Part shown: one piece after another, positions 36,751 to 45,054 of the stretch
Numbering within the stretch: the stretch's first letter is position 1
Layout of the letters: each line of letters starts with the position of its first letter
NCBI RefSeq assembly: GCF_016641735.1
Contig: NZ_JAEDAO010000001.1
Span: forward strand, 3,286,001 to 3,350,000
Length of the DNA: 64,000 nucleotides
Origin: Ramlibacter algicola
Lineage (GTDB): Bacteria; Pseudomonadota; Gammaproteobacteria; Burkholderiales; Burkholderiaceae_C
Direction: 5' to 3'
Translations under genes and position numbers: made by a program
Notes under the pieces: model-generated
Database searches by the model: none
Told to the model about the DNA's origin: nothing
The model's input: only the letters and a program-made list of their open reading frames with translations

Positions 36751-38169
36751 TCACAGGCTGTAGTACATGTCGAACTCGATCGGGTGCGTCGTCATGCGGA
36801 AGCGTTGGACCTCCGTCATCTTCAGCTCGATGTAGGCATCGATCATGGCGTCGCTGAACACGCCGCCCTTGGTGAGGAACGAGCGGTCCTTGTCCAGGTA
36901 CTCCAGCGCCTGGTCCAGGCTGTGGCACACGGTCGGGATCTTCGCGTCCTCCTCCGGCGGCAGGTGGTACAGGTCCTTGGTGGCGGCCTCGCCCGGGTGG
37001 ATCTTGTTCTCCACGCCGTCCAGGCCCGCCATCAGCATGGCGGCGAAGCCCAGGTAGGGGTTCATCAGCGGATCGGGGAAGCGGCACTCGATGCGGCGGC
37101 CCTTCGGGTTGGCGACGTACGGGATGCGGATCGACGCCGAGCGGTTGCGCGAGCTGTACGCCAGCTTCACCGGCGCCTCGAAGCCGGGCACCAGGCGCTT
37201 GTAGCTGTTGGTGCCGGGGTTGGTGATCGCGTTGAGCGCGCGGGCGTGCTTGATCACGCCGCCGATGTAGTACAGCGCGAACTCGGACAGGCCCGCGTAG
37301 CCGTCGCCGGCGAACAGGTTCTTGCCGCCCTTCCACACGGACTGGTGCACGTGCATGCCGGAGCCGTTGTCGCCCACGATCGGCTTGGGCATGAAGGTGG
37401 CGGTCTTGCCGTAGGCGTTGGCCACGTTCTGGATGATGTACTTCTGCAGCTGCGACCAGTCGGCGCGCTCGACGAGCGTGCTGAACCTGGTGCCGATCTC
37501 GTTCTGGCCGGCGCCCGCCACCTCGTGGTGGAACACCTCGACGGGGATCCCCATCGACTCGAGGATCAGCGACATCTCGGCACGCATGTCCTGCGTGCTG
37601 TCGACCGGCGGCACCGGGAAGTAGCCGCCCTTGGTGGTCGGGCGGTGGCCCTTGTTCCCACCCTCGATCTTCTTGCCGGTGTTCCAGGGCGCCTCGTATT
37701 CGTCGATCTCGACGAAGCAGCCATTGGGCCCCGACGCCCAGCGCACGTCGTCGAAGATGAAGAACTCGGGCTCGGGGCCGAAGAACGCCGTGTCGCCCAG
37801 GCCGCTGGCCTTCAGGTAGGCCTCGGCGCGCTTGGCGATGGAGCGCGGGTCGCGGTCGTAGGCCTTGCCGTCACCCGGCTCCAGCACGTCGCAGGTGAGG
37901 ATCAGGGTGGTCTCTTCGAAGAACGGGTCGACGTTCGCCGTGTTCGGGTCCGGCATCAGCAGCATGTCCGACGCCTCGATGCCCTTCCAGCCGGCGATCG
38001 AGGAGCCGTCAAACGCGTGGCCCGAGCTGAACTTGTCTTCGTCGAAATGCGAGATCGGCACGGTGACGTGCTGTTCCTTGCCGCGGGTGTCGGTGAAGCG
38101 GAAGTCGACGAACTTGACTTCGTTCTCCTTCACCATCTTCATCACGTCTGCGACGGTCTTGGCTGCCAT
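36751..38169 (-). CDS. glnA: Glutamine synthetase, type I
   Basis: A 472-residue enzyme that makes glutamine from glutamate, ammonia and ATP and acts as a dodecamer. The beta-Grasp N-terminus contains [13 protein letters not shown]. The ATP/metal sites include [13 protein letters not shown] and [13 protein letters not shown]. The adenylylation site is Tyr401 in [10 protein letters not shown], so activity should be controlled by GlnE. Its transcription is likely from the sigma-54 promoter at 38224-38239 with two NtrC-like sites upstream. GGAGA precedes the ATG. A strong terminator follows. Confidence 0.97.
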   Translation of the reverse strand: MAAKTVADVMKMVKENEVKFVDFRFTDTRGKEQHVTVPISHFDEDKFSSGHAFDGSSIAGWKGIEASDMLLMPDPNTANVDPFFEETTLILTCDVLEPGDGKAYDRDPRSIAKRAEAYLKASGLGDTAFFGPEPEFFIFDDVRWASGPNGCFVEIDEYEAPWNTGKKIEGGNKGHRPTTKGGYFPVPPVDSTQDMRAEMSLILESMGIPVEVFHHEVAGAGQNEIGTRFSTLVERADWSQLQKYIIQNVANAYGKTATFMPKPIVGDNGSGMHVHQSVWKGGKNLFAGDGYAGLSEFALYYIGGVIKHARALNAITNPGTNSYKRLVPGFEAPVKLAYSSRNRSASIRIPYVANPKGRRIECRFPDPLMNPYLGFAAMLMAGLDGVENKIHPGEAATKDLYHLPPEEDAKIPTVCHSLDQALEYLDKDRSFLTKGGVFSDAMIDAYIELKMTEVQRFRMTTHPIEFDMYYSL

Positions 38170-38223
38170 CAGGGGTTCTCCGTTGGATGTTGGTGGTTGG
38201 TCGGGGGATGCGGCGGATCCGGA

Positions 38224-38239
38224 TGCAGGTTCTGTGCCA
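38224..38239 (-). promoter_or_regulatory. Sigma-54 promoter of glnA
   Basis: On the minus strand the sequence is TGGCACAGAACCTGCA. It matches the -24/-12 consensus TGGCAC-N5-TTGCA with one mismatch, and GG and GC are spaced by exactly 10 bases. The start point would be near 38212-38214, giving a leader of about 45 bases. The gene behind it is the classic sigma-54/NtrC target. Confidence 0.82.
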
Positions 38240-38336
38240 AAGCTGGTGCATGGCCGGACCGGCAGGGAGCCCGCGATTGTCGGGGATGGCGGCGGCCATT
38301 CCCCATCGGGACGCTGTCAGCAACGGATGAGCGGAA

Positions 38337-38351
38337 GCACCGCTTTGGTGC
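38337..38351. promoter_or_regulatory. NtrC-binding site 1 upstream of glnA
   Basis: GCACC-GCTTT-GGTGC is a perfect palindrome of the NtrC type (GCACC-N5-GGTGC). It lies about 130 bases upstream of the predicted glnA start point, a normal enhancer distance. Confidence 0.75.
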
Positions 38352-38363
38352 CCTTTCAGCTTC

Positions 38364-38378
38364 GCACCATCATTGTGC
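38364..38378. promoter_or_regulatory. NtrC-binding site 2, overlapping the stop of the CinA-like gene
   Basis: GCACC-ATCAT-TGTGC matches the NtrC palindrome with one mismatch. Its centre is 27 bases from that of site 1. The stop codon of the CinA-like gene (38370-38372) lies inside it. Confidence 0.6.
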
Positions 38379-39191
38379 GCTGTCGCCACGCACCAGCTCG
38401 GGGCCCAGCTTGGCACCCAGGCCCTTCAGGCCCGCGACGAGGTCGGCGTAGGCTGGGGCGACGGGCCCCGGGGCGCCCTTGACGCCCAGGTCGATGTGAC
38501 GCCCGTACTGGGGATGGTCCACGCTGGGCAGGCTGAACACCTTCACCTGCGGGTGCGCGCGCTCGATCTCCTCCATCAGCGGCGTGAGCGCGGCTTCCAT
38601 GGCGCCGAAGACGATGACCGACCGTTCGACATAGGCGCCGCGCCGGAACAGGTGCGAGTACTGGCCGTCGAGCACCCACTCGATCATCGGCCAGGCCATG
38701 ACCGGGAACCCGGGCACGAAGTGCACGTCGCCGACGCTGAAGCCGGGAATCTTGTTGTACGGGTTCGGGATGATCAGCGCGCCCCGAGGGAACACGCCCA
38801 TGTTCAGGCGGTGCACGTTGTCGGCGCGATCGGGTTCATAGGGCGTGCCCTGTTCTCGCGCGACGTCCTGCATGCGCTCCCGGATCAGGGCCTCGGCCTC
38901 GGGATGCAGCTGCAGCGGGACATCCAGCGCGCGGGCCGCGCACTGCCGCGTGTGGTCGTCGGGCGTGGCGCCGATGCCGCCACAGGAGAACGTCACGCCG
39001 CCGCCGGCGAACGCCCGCTTCAGGGTCGCCGTGATCCGGTCCGGGTCGTCGCCGACGTACTCGGCCCAGGACAACTGCAGGCCGCGCGCGGAGAGCAGCT
39101 CGATGACCTTCGGGAGGTGCTTGTCGGCGCGCTTTCCGGAGAGGATCTCGTCGCCGACGATGACGAGGCCGAAGTCAGGACCTTGGGGCAT
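38370..39191 (-). CDS. CinA-like molybdopterin-binding-domain protein
   Basis: A 273-residue protein with the competence/damage-inducible CinA N-terminal (MoCF-biosynthesis-like) domain. Its features are IVGDEILSGKRADKHL at the start, TFSCGGIGATPDDHTRQ in the substrate loop, and NPYNKIPGFSVGDVHFVPGFPVM. The C-terminal PncC amidohydrolase domain of full CinA is absent. Related standalone proteins may act as ADP-ribose or nucleotide pyrophosphatases, but that is not shown here. The start overlaps the end of the EI24 gene by 17 bases. The stop lies in an NtrC-like site of glnA. Confidence 0.85.
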   Translation of the reverse strand: MPQGPDFGLVIVGDEILSGKRADKHLPKVIELLSARGLQLSWAEYVGDDPDRITATLKRAFAGGGVTFSCGGIGATPDDHTRQCAARALDVPLQLHPEAEALIRERMQDVAREQGTPYEPDRADNVHRLNMGVFPRGALIIPNPYNKIPGFSVGDVHFVPGFPVMAWPMIEWVLDGQYSHLFRRGAYVERSVIVFGAMEAALTPLMEEIERAHPQVKVFSLPSVDHPQYGRHIDLGVKGAPGPVAPAYADLVAGLKGLGAKLGPELVRGDSAQ

Positions 39192-40014
39192 CCGGCAATG
39201 CTACCGGCCCGGGCGGCGCCGATTCGGCCCGCAACTGCTCGAGCGCGGCCAGGCAGTAGTGGCCGAACCAGAGCGACGAGAAGGCGAACACGAGCGTGTA
39301 GATCCAGATGGCGACCGGCACCAGGATCACGAACGCGGCGGCGAACAGCACGCCCGAGACCCACACCACGCTGGGCGCCGCACCGAGCAGCCCCGTCACG
39401 ACGCCGATGGCCAGCAAGGGCAGCCGGTGGCGGCGGAAGACGGTGCGGCGCTCTTCCCGGCTGGCGTGTTCGGCCATGGCATCGAACGCCATCACGCGGT
39501 AGGTCAGCCAGCCCCAGATCAGCGGCGGCAGCAGCAGGATCAGGGGCGGGACCAGCCAGAGCGGCATGGTGACGATCAGCGCGACCAGCGCCAGGAGCGT
39601 CGAACCGAGCGACCACAGGACGCTGGTCGCCAGCGACGCGCCGCGCCGCTTCTCCAGGTGCGGGAAGCGGCGGTCCGCGACGAGGCTCACGACCGCGGGC
39701 GTCATGAACACCGCGACCACGAACAGCGAGACGACCACGATCGCCGGAGTCGCCAGCGCGATGACGACCAGGGGCGCGATGACGGTGCGCAAGCCGCCCA
39801 TTCCCATGGTGCCCAGCCATTCGCCGATGGCAGACAGCATCGAGGACGTCTCGATCCAGCGGAACACGCCGTCGACCGCCGGCGCCCAGAAGAAGTAGCC
39901 GAGCACCAGCGCCATCGCGACGACCACGGCGAGGGGCAGGAAGGACAGCCCGATGACGCGCGGATGCAGGCAGTAGGCAATGGCGCGCCAGAACGAATCG
40001 GCGAACAGGCGCAT
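39175..40014 (-). CDS. EI24-domain (CysZ-like) membrane protein
   Basis: A 279-residue integral membrane protein with about five or six hydrophobic segments. The start FWRAIAYCLHPRVIGLSFLPL and the segment LEKRRGASLATSVLWSLGS are typical of the EI24 family, which includes the sulfate permease CysZ. No cysteine-biosynthesis genes are adjacent, so sulfate transport is only a possibility. Six bases separate it from the sterol-desaturase-like gene upstream, and it overlaps the CinA-like gene downstream. All are on the minus strand and probably co-transcribed. Confidence 0.82.
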   Translation of the reverse strand: MRLFADSFWRAIAYCLHPRVIGLSFLPLAVVVAMALVLGYFFWAPAVDGVFRWIETSSMLSAIGEWLGTMGMGGLRTVIAPLVVIALATPAIVVVSLFVVAVFMTPAVVSLVADRRFPHLEKRRGASLATSVLWSLGSTLLALVALIVTMPLWLVPPLILLLPPLIWGWLTYRVMAFDAMAEHASREERRTVFRRHRLPLLAIGVVTGLLGAAPSVVWVSGVLFAAAFVILVPVAIWIYTLVFAFSSLWFGHYCLAALEQLRAESAPPGPVALPDAPRS

Positions 40015-40020
40015 CGGATC

Positions 40021-40977
40021 TCAGCCGCGCCCGGCGAGGCGCTTGAGCCCCAGCCACTGCTGCGACCAGAAGCCGCGGCCGTAGTCGCGGCCCTGTTCCA
40101 CCTGGTCGCGGATGCCGGTCGACGTCGGCTGGTGGTCGAAGTCGGCGGTGCCGAACAGCATGTCCCACCAGGGCAGCAGCACGCCGAAGTTGTGGCCACC
40201 GAGGGTGCCGCGGCCGCGCCGCTCATGGCCGATGCCGATGCTGTGGTGCACGCGGTGGTAGCGCGGGCTGATCCACAGCCGCTCGCCGAGGCGGCCGAAG
40301 GACAAGCGCAGGTTGGCGTGCTGCAGGCTTTCGCTCAGCTGGGTGAAGGCGACGATCGCGACGAACTGGCCGGGCGGCACGCCGACCACCTGCGCGAGGA
40401 TGACCAGCAGCGTGTCGCGCAGCACGTCGTCGAGCAGGTGGTTGCGGTTGTCGCTCCACATCGTCATCTGCTGCTGCGAGTGGTGCAGCGCATGGAGGCT
40501 CCACCACCAGCGGAACGCGTGCTGGCCACGGTGGATCCAGTAGTCGGCGAAGTCGAACACCACCAGGTACAGCGCGAACGCCACCAGCGCGTTGTCCGTG
40601 ACGCCCGGCCACACGTTGTCCAGGTGCCATCCGCCGATGCCCCAGACGTGCAGCGTGCCGACGGCCCCGTCGAACACGGGCTGCAGCGTGAAGAACAGCG
40701 CGACGCGGAACAGGCCCAGGCGGTGGACCAGCGTGTAGAGCACGTCGGTGCGCACCGCGCCGCGGTCGGTGATCGGCTGCGCGGGCCGCCAGCGCTGCAG
40801 CGGCGCGATGACCAGCAGCATGGCGGCGATCTGCAGCAGGCCGACGAGCAGCCAGCCGGTGGCCGCGTAGCCGTCCTCCAGCAGGTTGCCCAGTCCGAGC
40901 GCGAACATCGACGGCTGCACGGCCGCCTCGAACAGCCATTGCTGCGCGGCGCCGAAGGCGGTGTCGATCCAGTTCAT
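40021..40977 (-). CDS. Sterol desaturase / fatty acid hydroxylase family protein
   Basis: A 318-residue integral membrane di-iron protein. The His clusters are WIHRGQHAFRWWWSLHALHHS and, further on, YHRVHHSIG, plus a His in LGGHNFGVLLPWWD. Four or more hydrophobic helices surround them. Members hydroxylate or desaturate lipids; the substrate here is unknown. ATG 40977 overlaps the stop of the polysaccharide deacetylase gene (ATGA). A longer in-frame start would run deep into that gene and is rejected. Confidence 0.88.
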   Translation of the reverse strand: MNWIDTAFGAAQQWLFEAAVQPSMFALGLGNLLEDGYAATGWLLVGLLQIAAMLLVIAPLQRWRPAQPITDRGAVRTDVLYTLVHRLGLFRVALFFTLQPVFDGAVGTLHVWGIGGWHLDNVWPGVTDNALVAFALYLVVFDFADYWIHRGQHAFRWWWSLHALHHSQQQMTMWSDNRNHLLDDVLRDTLLVILAQVVGVPPGQFVAIVAFTQLSESLQHANLRLSFGRLGERLWISPRYHRVHHSIGIGHERRGRGTLGGHNFGVLLPWWDMLFGTADFDHQPTSTGIRDQVEQGRDYGRGFWSQQWLGLKRLAGRG

Positions 40978-41795
40978 CGGGTCCTTGCGTGGCGGGCGAT
41001 CCAGCCGGCGTAACGCGGATGATCGCGCAACGTGCGGAAGGCGAACCCTCGCTGCTTCAGGCCGGTGACCAGGGGCTCCAGCACCGCCGGCGCCCACGGA
41101 TCCTTGCGCGACCAGATGCCCAGGTGGGCCAGCAGGATATCGCCGGCCCGCACGTTGCGCAGGGCGCGCGCCAGCAACTGGTCATTGGACACCGATTCGC
41201 TGGGAAGTTCATCACCGAGGAAGCCCGCAGGCGACCAGCCGACGTGTTCCCAGCCGCACCCGCGCGCGGCGGCGAGGAGCCGCGGCGAGGTCTTGCCGCC
41301 GGGAGCGCGGAACAGGGGGAGCGAAGGCTTGCCGGTGACCACGTCCAGCCGCCGCGCGCCTCGCTCGATCTCGGCGCAGTACTGCGCAGCGTCCAAGGTG
41401 AGGTCCTGCCCTTCCCGCGGTCCCGCGGACGGCCGGATGCGAAAGCGTCCATCCGGCAGGTCGGCACGCCAGTACGCGTGGTCGTAGGTGTGCGACGCGA
41501 ACTCGTGGCCCTCCGCCGCGCGCGCCTTCCACCATGGTGCCCAGTGGTCGCCCAGGCTGCCGTCGCCCTCCTTCGTGCGCTCGTGCGCGCCGAAGAACGT
41601 GACCGGCACCTGGTGGCGCGCCAGCACGTCGGCGACGAGGCCGGCCACGCCCATGTGGCCGGTGTCGAAGGTCAGGTAGAGCGGCTGCGAGCGGTCCTGC
41701 GCCTTCGACCAGGCCGGTGCGAGGGCGGCGCAGGCGACTGCGGCGGCGAACCGGCGCCGGTCAACGCGGCGCGTGGTCGAGGGTCCAGACGCCAT
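40974..41795 (-). CDS. Polysaccharide-deacetylase-family protein, Tat-like signal
   Basis: A 273-residue NodB-homology protein. The N-terminus DRRRFAAAVACAALAPA resembles a twin-arginine signal, so export is likely. Motif 1 reads TFDTGHMG instead of the usual TFDDG, so the second Asp, a metal ligand in characterised enzymes, is Thr. Motif 2 SHTYDH keeps both His and motif 3 LFRAPGG keeps the Arg. Activity may therefore be altered or lost. It overlaps the beta-propeller gene upstream by 35 bases and is coupled to the sterol-desaturase-like gene downstream. Confidence 0.85.
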   Translation of the reverse strand: MASGPSTTRRVDRRRFAAAVACAALAPAWSKAQDRSQPLYLTFDTGHMGVAGLVADVLARHQVPVTFFGAHERTKEGDGSLGDHWAPWWKARAAEGHEFASHTYDHAYWRADLPDGRFRIRPSAGPREGQDLTLDAAQYCAEIERGARRLDVVTGKPSLPLFRAPGGKTSPRLLAAARGCGWEHVGWSPAGFLGDELPSESVSNDQLLARALRNVRAGDILLAHLGIWSRKDPWAPAVLEPLVTGLKQRGFAFRTLRDHPRYAGWIARHARTR

Positions 41796-42744
41796 GGGGG
41801 GACTTGCCGACCGCCACCTGCCGGACCACCTTGCGGGCGTCGGTGTCGATCACGGTGAGCTTGCGCGCCCAGCGCGACGTGACCATCAGCATCTTGCCGC
41901 CGGCGAACACGTCGATGCAGTCCGGGCCACCCGGCGCGGGGTAGCTCTCGACGACCTGCAGCGAGTGCAGGTCGATCTTGCTGATGGTGTTGGCGACGCG
42001 GTTGCTGACGAACACGTGGCGCTTGTCGCCGGCGGCGCGGAACGCATGGGCGCCGTCGCCGGTCTTGATGCGGCGCAGCGGCCGCGGCAGCGACCCGGAG
42101 ACGTCGAACACCTCCACGCCGTCGCCTCCCGTGAGGCCGACCAGCAGCGTGCGGTCGTCCGCGGTGCCGTAGACGTCCGCCGGCATGGGGCCGGTCTTCA
42201 CCCGCCACTTCAGCGCCTGGGTCGCCAGGTCGATGGCGACGAGCTCGTCGCTGTCCTGCATGCTCACGTAGGCGGTGGTGCTGCGGGTGTCGATCCAGAT
42301 GTGGCTGGGCGTCTTGCCGGTGGGCACGCGCGCGGCCAGTTGCAGGTTCGCGCCGTCCCAGCGGTACACGTCGACATGGTTCAGCCGGTTGGCGGCCGTC
42401 ACGAACCACTTCATGTCGGGCGAGAACCGCAGCTGGTACGGGTCGAGCGTGCCGCGCACGACGCGCTGGATCTCCGCCGTCCTCGGGTCGATGAACGTCA
42501 GCGAGTCGCTCAGCGAATTGGCGACGATCAGCGACTTCTCGTCGGGGGTCAGGTACAGGTGGTGCGGCTCCTTGCCGGTGGGCAGGCGGCGCACTTCCTT
42601 CCAGGACAGCGGGTCGATGATGCTCACGCTCGCGTCGAGCGAATTGAGCACGAAGATGGGGGCGGGCTGGGCTGCGGCACCCGCCGCGGCGAGCAGCCAG
42701 GCGGCCACGGCGACGGCGCAGGAACGCAAGGACGAAACGATCAC
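41761..42744 (-). CDS. YVTN-type beta-propeller protein, exported
   Basis: A 327-residue protein with a signal peptide (AVAAWLLAAAGAAAQ) followed by about seven repeats of the YVTN/NHL kind, for example FVLNSLDASVSIIDP, IVANSLSDSLTFIDP and FVSNRVANTISKIDL. Such propellers are periplasmic binding or scaffold proteins; the partner is unknown. The start is uncertain: GTG 42744 has GGAAG upstream, while TTG 42762 in the same frame would add six residues. It appears to lead a run with the deacetylase, sterol-desaturase-like, EI24 and CinA-like genes. Confidence 0.85.
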   Translation of the reverse strand: MIVSSLRSCAVAVAAWLLAAAGAAAQPAPIFVLNSLDASVSIIDPLSWKEVRRLPTGKEPHHLYLTPDEKSLIVANSLSDSLTFIDPRTAEIQRVVRGTLDPYQLRFSPDMKWFVTAANRLNHVDVYRWDGANLQLAARVPTGKTPSHIWIDTRSTTAYVSMQDSDELVAIDLATQALKWRVKTGPMPADVYGTADDRTLLVGLTGGDGVEVFDVSGSLPRPLRRIKTGDGAHAFRAAGDKRHVFVSNRVANTISKIDLHSLQVVESYPAPGGPDCIDVFAGGKMLMVTSRWARKLTVIDTDARKVVRQVAVGKSPHGVWTLDHAPR

Positions 42745-42809
42745 GAAAGGCTTCCGGGGCAACCCGCAAGTGTAGTGCCCGGTCCCCTCGCCTCTCGTAA
42801 CATCGTTCG

Positions 42810-43577
42810 ATGGCGTTGATCGAAGTCAATGGGATCCGGCTCGAGGTGGAACGCCTCTTGCCAGGGGGTGCGGCGAAGGCGCCGCTGGTGTTCCTGCACG
42901 AAGGCCTCGGGTCGGTCGCGATGTGGAGAGATTGGCCTGCGCGTGCCTGCGCCGCCACAGGCCGGCCGGGCATCGTCTACTCGCGGCGCGGCTACGGCGC
43001 GTCCGACCCGATCCCCGACGTGCGCGGCGCGGGCCGGCACGGGCCCGACTACATGCACAAGGAGGCGTTCGAGACGCTTCCCGCACTGCTGTCGCAACTG
43101 GGACTGCAGGCGCCCGTGCTGGTCGGCCACTCGGACGGCGGCACGATCGCGCTGCTCCATGCGAGCCGGCATCCCGTCGCGGCCTGCGTGGTGATGGCGC
43201 CCCACGTCATCGTGGAGGATGTCTCGGTGCGCTCGATCGAGCAGGCGCGCGATGCCTATGCGCAGGGCCTGCGCGAACGGCTCGCGCGCTACCACCAGGA
43301 CGTGGACAACGCCTTCTGGCAGTGGAACGACGTCTGGCTGGGCGAGGCGTTCCGCGCCTTCGACATCCGGCCCGACTGCCGCCGCATCACGGCCCCGGTG
43401 CTCGCGATCCAGGGCGTCGACGATCCGTACGGCACGCTGCGCCAGGTCGAGGAGATCGCGCCGACCGCGGGGCGGTTCGAACTGGACGTCCTCGAGGCCT
43501 GCGGCCACTCGCCGCACAAGGACCAGCCCGAGCGGGTGCTCGCGCTCCTTCAGGCGTTCCTGGCCACGGTCGACTGA
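42810..43577 (+). CDS. Alpha/beta-fold hydrolase
   Basis: A 255-residue cytosolic hydrolase. The oxyanion region is FLHEGLGSVAMW, the nucleophile elbow VGHSDGG, the acid probably in QGVDDPYG and the catalytic His in ACGHSPHKDQP. It resembles small esterases/lipases and meta-cleavage hydrolases, with no certain substrate. It is divergent from the propeller gene. Its last 28 bases overlap the end of the convergent pseudouridine synthase gene. Confidence 0.88.
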   Translation: MALIEVNGIRLEVERLLPGGAAKAPLVFLHEGLGSVAMWRDWPARACAATGRPGIVYSRRGYGASDPIPDVRGAGRHGPDYMHKEAFETLPALLSQLGLQAPVLVGHSDGGTIALLHASRHPVAACVVMAPHVIVEDVSVRSIEQARDAYAQGLRERLARYHQDVDNAFWQWNDVWLGEAFRAFDIRPDCRRITAPVLAIQGVDDPYGTLRQVEEIAPTAGRFELDVLEACGHSPHKDQPERVLALLQAFLATVD

Positions 43578-44296
43578 CCCAGCGCGGCGCGTTCCTCGCC
43601 GGTCAGCCAGCGCCACTGGCCGGACGGCAGTTCCGGCGACAACGCCAGCCCGCCGATGCGAGACCGGTGCAGCGCCTCGACGCGGTTGCCCACGGCCGCC
43701 ACCATGCGCTTGACCTGGTGGTACTTGCCTTCGGTGAGCGTCAGCCGCAGGTGCGTCGGCGCGTCGCTCTCGCACGCGGCGGCACGCACCGGTTTCGGAT
43801 CGTCATCGAGCACGACGCCGTCCAGCAGCCGCTGGATCGCGCGCGGCTCGAGGGGATGGCGCAACGTGACCTCATAGACCTTGGGCACGTGGTGCTTCGG
43901 CGAGCTCACGCGATGGATGAACGCGCCGTCGTCGCTGAGCAGCAGCAAACCGGTGGTGTCCTGGTCCAGGCGGCCGATCGGCTGCACGCCCGGGCGGCTG
44001 CCGCCGGCGGGCCGCTGGCGCAGCGGCGCGGGCAGCAAGGTCATGATCGACGGCCACGCGGACGGGCGCGTCGAGCACTCGTAGCCGGCCGGCTTGTGCA
44101 GCAGCACGTACGCCTTCTCGTGGAAGGTCCAGTCCTGGCCCTGCACGCGAAAGCGCAGGCCGTCGACGGCCTCGACGTCCTCGAAAGGATCGTCGCAGGC
44201 GCGGCCCTCGACGCTGACCAGGCCCTGCTCCACCAGGCCGGCACACACCCGCCGGGTGCCGAAGCCCTGGCTGAACAGCAGTTGCTGCAATTGCAT
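43550..44296 (-). CDS. rsuA: RsuA-family 16S rRNA pseudouridine synthase
   Basis: A 248-residue enzyme with an N-terminal S4 RNA-binding domain (residues 1-45, LLFSQGFGTRRVCAGLVEQGLVSVEG). The catalytic Asp is in QPIGRLDQDTTGLLLLSDDG, and the C-terminal motif is EGKYHQVKRMVAAVGNRV. This fits RsuA-type enzymes that modify a U in small-subunit rRNA, although RluE/RluF relatives are similar. ATG 44296 is right before the S4 domain. The 3' end overlaps the convergent hydrolase gene by 28 bases. Confidence 0.88.
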   Translation of the reverse strand: MQLQQLLFSQGFGTRRVCAGLVEQGLVSVEGRACDDPFEDVEAVDGLRFRVQGQDWTFHEKAYVLLHKPAGYECSTRPSAWPSIMTLLPAPLRQRPAGGSRPGVQPIGRLDQDTTGLLLLSDDGAFIHRVSSPKHHVPKVYEVTLRHPLEPRAIQRLLDGVVLDDDPKPVRAAACESDAPTHLRLTLTEGKYHQVKRMVAAVGNRVEALHRSRIGGLALSPELPSGQWRWLTGEERAALGQSTVARNA

Positions 44297-44325
44297 GGCC
44301 GCATTGTCGCGGCCAGGCGGCCCGG

Positions 44326-44514
44326 TCAGCCGCGTGGGTGCTGGCGAGGCCCGCGCTGTCCGCGCGGTGCATCGTCCTGCCACTGTGACTTGCGCGTTTT
44401 CAGGACCGGCACGCGGTGCACGCGGCGGTCGTCGTCGTCCGCCAGGTCGAACGCCGCGTAGACCGTGTTGCGGTCGCGGCGGGTGCCGATCTGCTTCTGC
44501 GGGGATTGGTGCAT
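44326..44514 (-). CDS. Small basic/acidic hypothetical protein, 62 residues
   Basis: I do not recognise this protein. It starts with MHQSPQKQIGTRRDRNTVYA, has an acidic patch DLADDDD, and ends in an Arg/Gly/Pro-rich, probably disordered tail. It has no membrane segment or signal peptide. AAGGACG lies 6 bases upstream of the ATG. The region upstream has paired GTAGG motifs and a possible promoter, the same layout as before ompA, which supports a real gene. It ends 29 bases before rsuA. Confidence 0.5.
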   Translation of the reverse strand: MHQSPQKQIGTRRDRNTVYAAFDLADDDDRRVHRVPVLKTRKSQWQDDAPRGQRGPRQHPRG

Positions 44515-44564
44515 GACTCGTCCTTGCAGTCTCGCTTGTCGCGGCACTGGGTCGCCGCGAAGCC

Positions 44565-44623
44565 AATCTAGGAACGGCCCCCGCGGTTGCGTGTAGGACG
44601 TGGCCGCTTGCATGTAGGACGCA
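44565..44623 (-). promoter_or_regulatory. Tandem 14-bp direct repeats with a possible promoter
   Basis: On the plus strand TTGCGTGTAGGACG (44587-44600) and TTGCATGTAGGACG (44608-44621) repeat with a 21-base period. Read on the minus strand, a possible -35 ACGCAA (44587-44592) and -10 TAGATT (44565-44570), spaced by 16, follow directly. They point to the 62-residue gene at 44514. The same arrangement, with GTAGGACGCA in common, is found before ompA. Confidence 0.45.
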
Positions 44624-44633
44624 GCGCGGGCCA

Positions 44634-44661
44634 AAAGAAAGGCCGCCTTGTCGGCGGCCTT
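44634..44661 (-). terminator. Intrinsic terminator of ssrA
   Basis: On the minus strand, stem AAGGCCGCC/GGCGGCCTT (44639-44661) is followed by TTTCTTTT, 10 bases after the CCA end of the tmRNA. Confidence 0.85.
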
Positions 44662-44671
44662 CGAGGGAAAG

Positions 44672-45044
44672 TGGTGGAGCTGGCGGGAATTGAACCCGCG
44701 TCCGCAAGCCTTCTCCGCATAGATCTACATGCTTAGCGCTCTGGTTTGGATCTCGCCGCCGGTATCGCGCAGACGCACGCTACACCAGCCGCCAGTGCCC
44801 TATTGTCTCGTCGCGGTCCAAGGCACCCGGACTGCGACCAGCCTATGAAAATTCCCTCACAGCCGGGAGCTTGCGCCCCTTGCCCAGCCCATAGGCCGAC
44901 TGTTGTGAGGCTCACCGGTGTTTAAGCGGCGAGTGCGAAACGTTCGTCGTTTGCAGTTAGTTTGTTTCAGCGGATTAACGAGGTGACTGAACCTCGGCAT
45001 GCCCTGCTGCGTGTCCGAACCCACGTCGAAACCAGTGCAGCCCC
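44672..45044 (-). ncRNA. ssrA: tmRNA (transfer-messenger RNA)
   Basis: About 373 bases. The 5' end GGGGCTGCACTGGTTTCGAC and the 3' end, which contains GGTTCAATTCCCGCCAGCTC and ends CCACCA, form the tRNA-like acceptor and T-arm. The tag frame at 44922-44954 encodes ANDERFALAA followed by TAA, a tag ending in the usual hydrophobic LAA recognised by ClpXP and typical of betaproteobacteria. The RNA rescues stalled ribosomes together with SmpB. It lies 13 bases after gph and has its own terminator. It is the uninterrupted one-piece form. Confidence 0.97.
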
Positions 45045-45054
45045 AGGAGCACGT

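Noticed and set aside
44672..44705. A tRNA gene suggested by a T-arm and CCA end
   Set aside because: No anticodon arm is present; it is the 3' half of the tmRNA.
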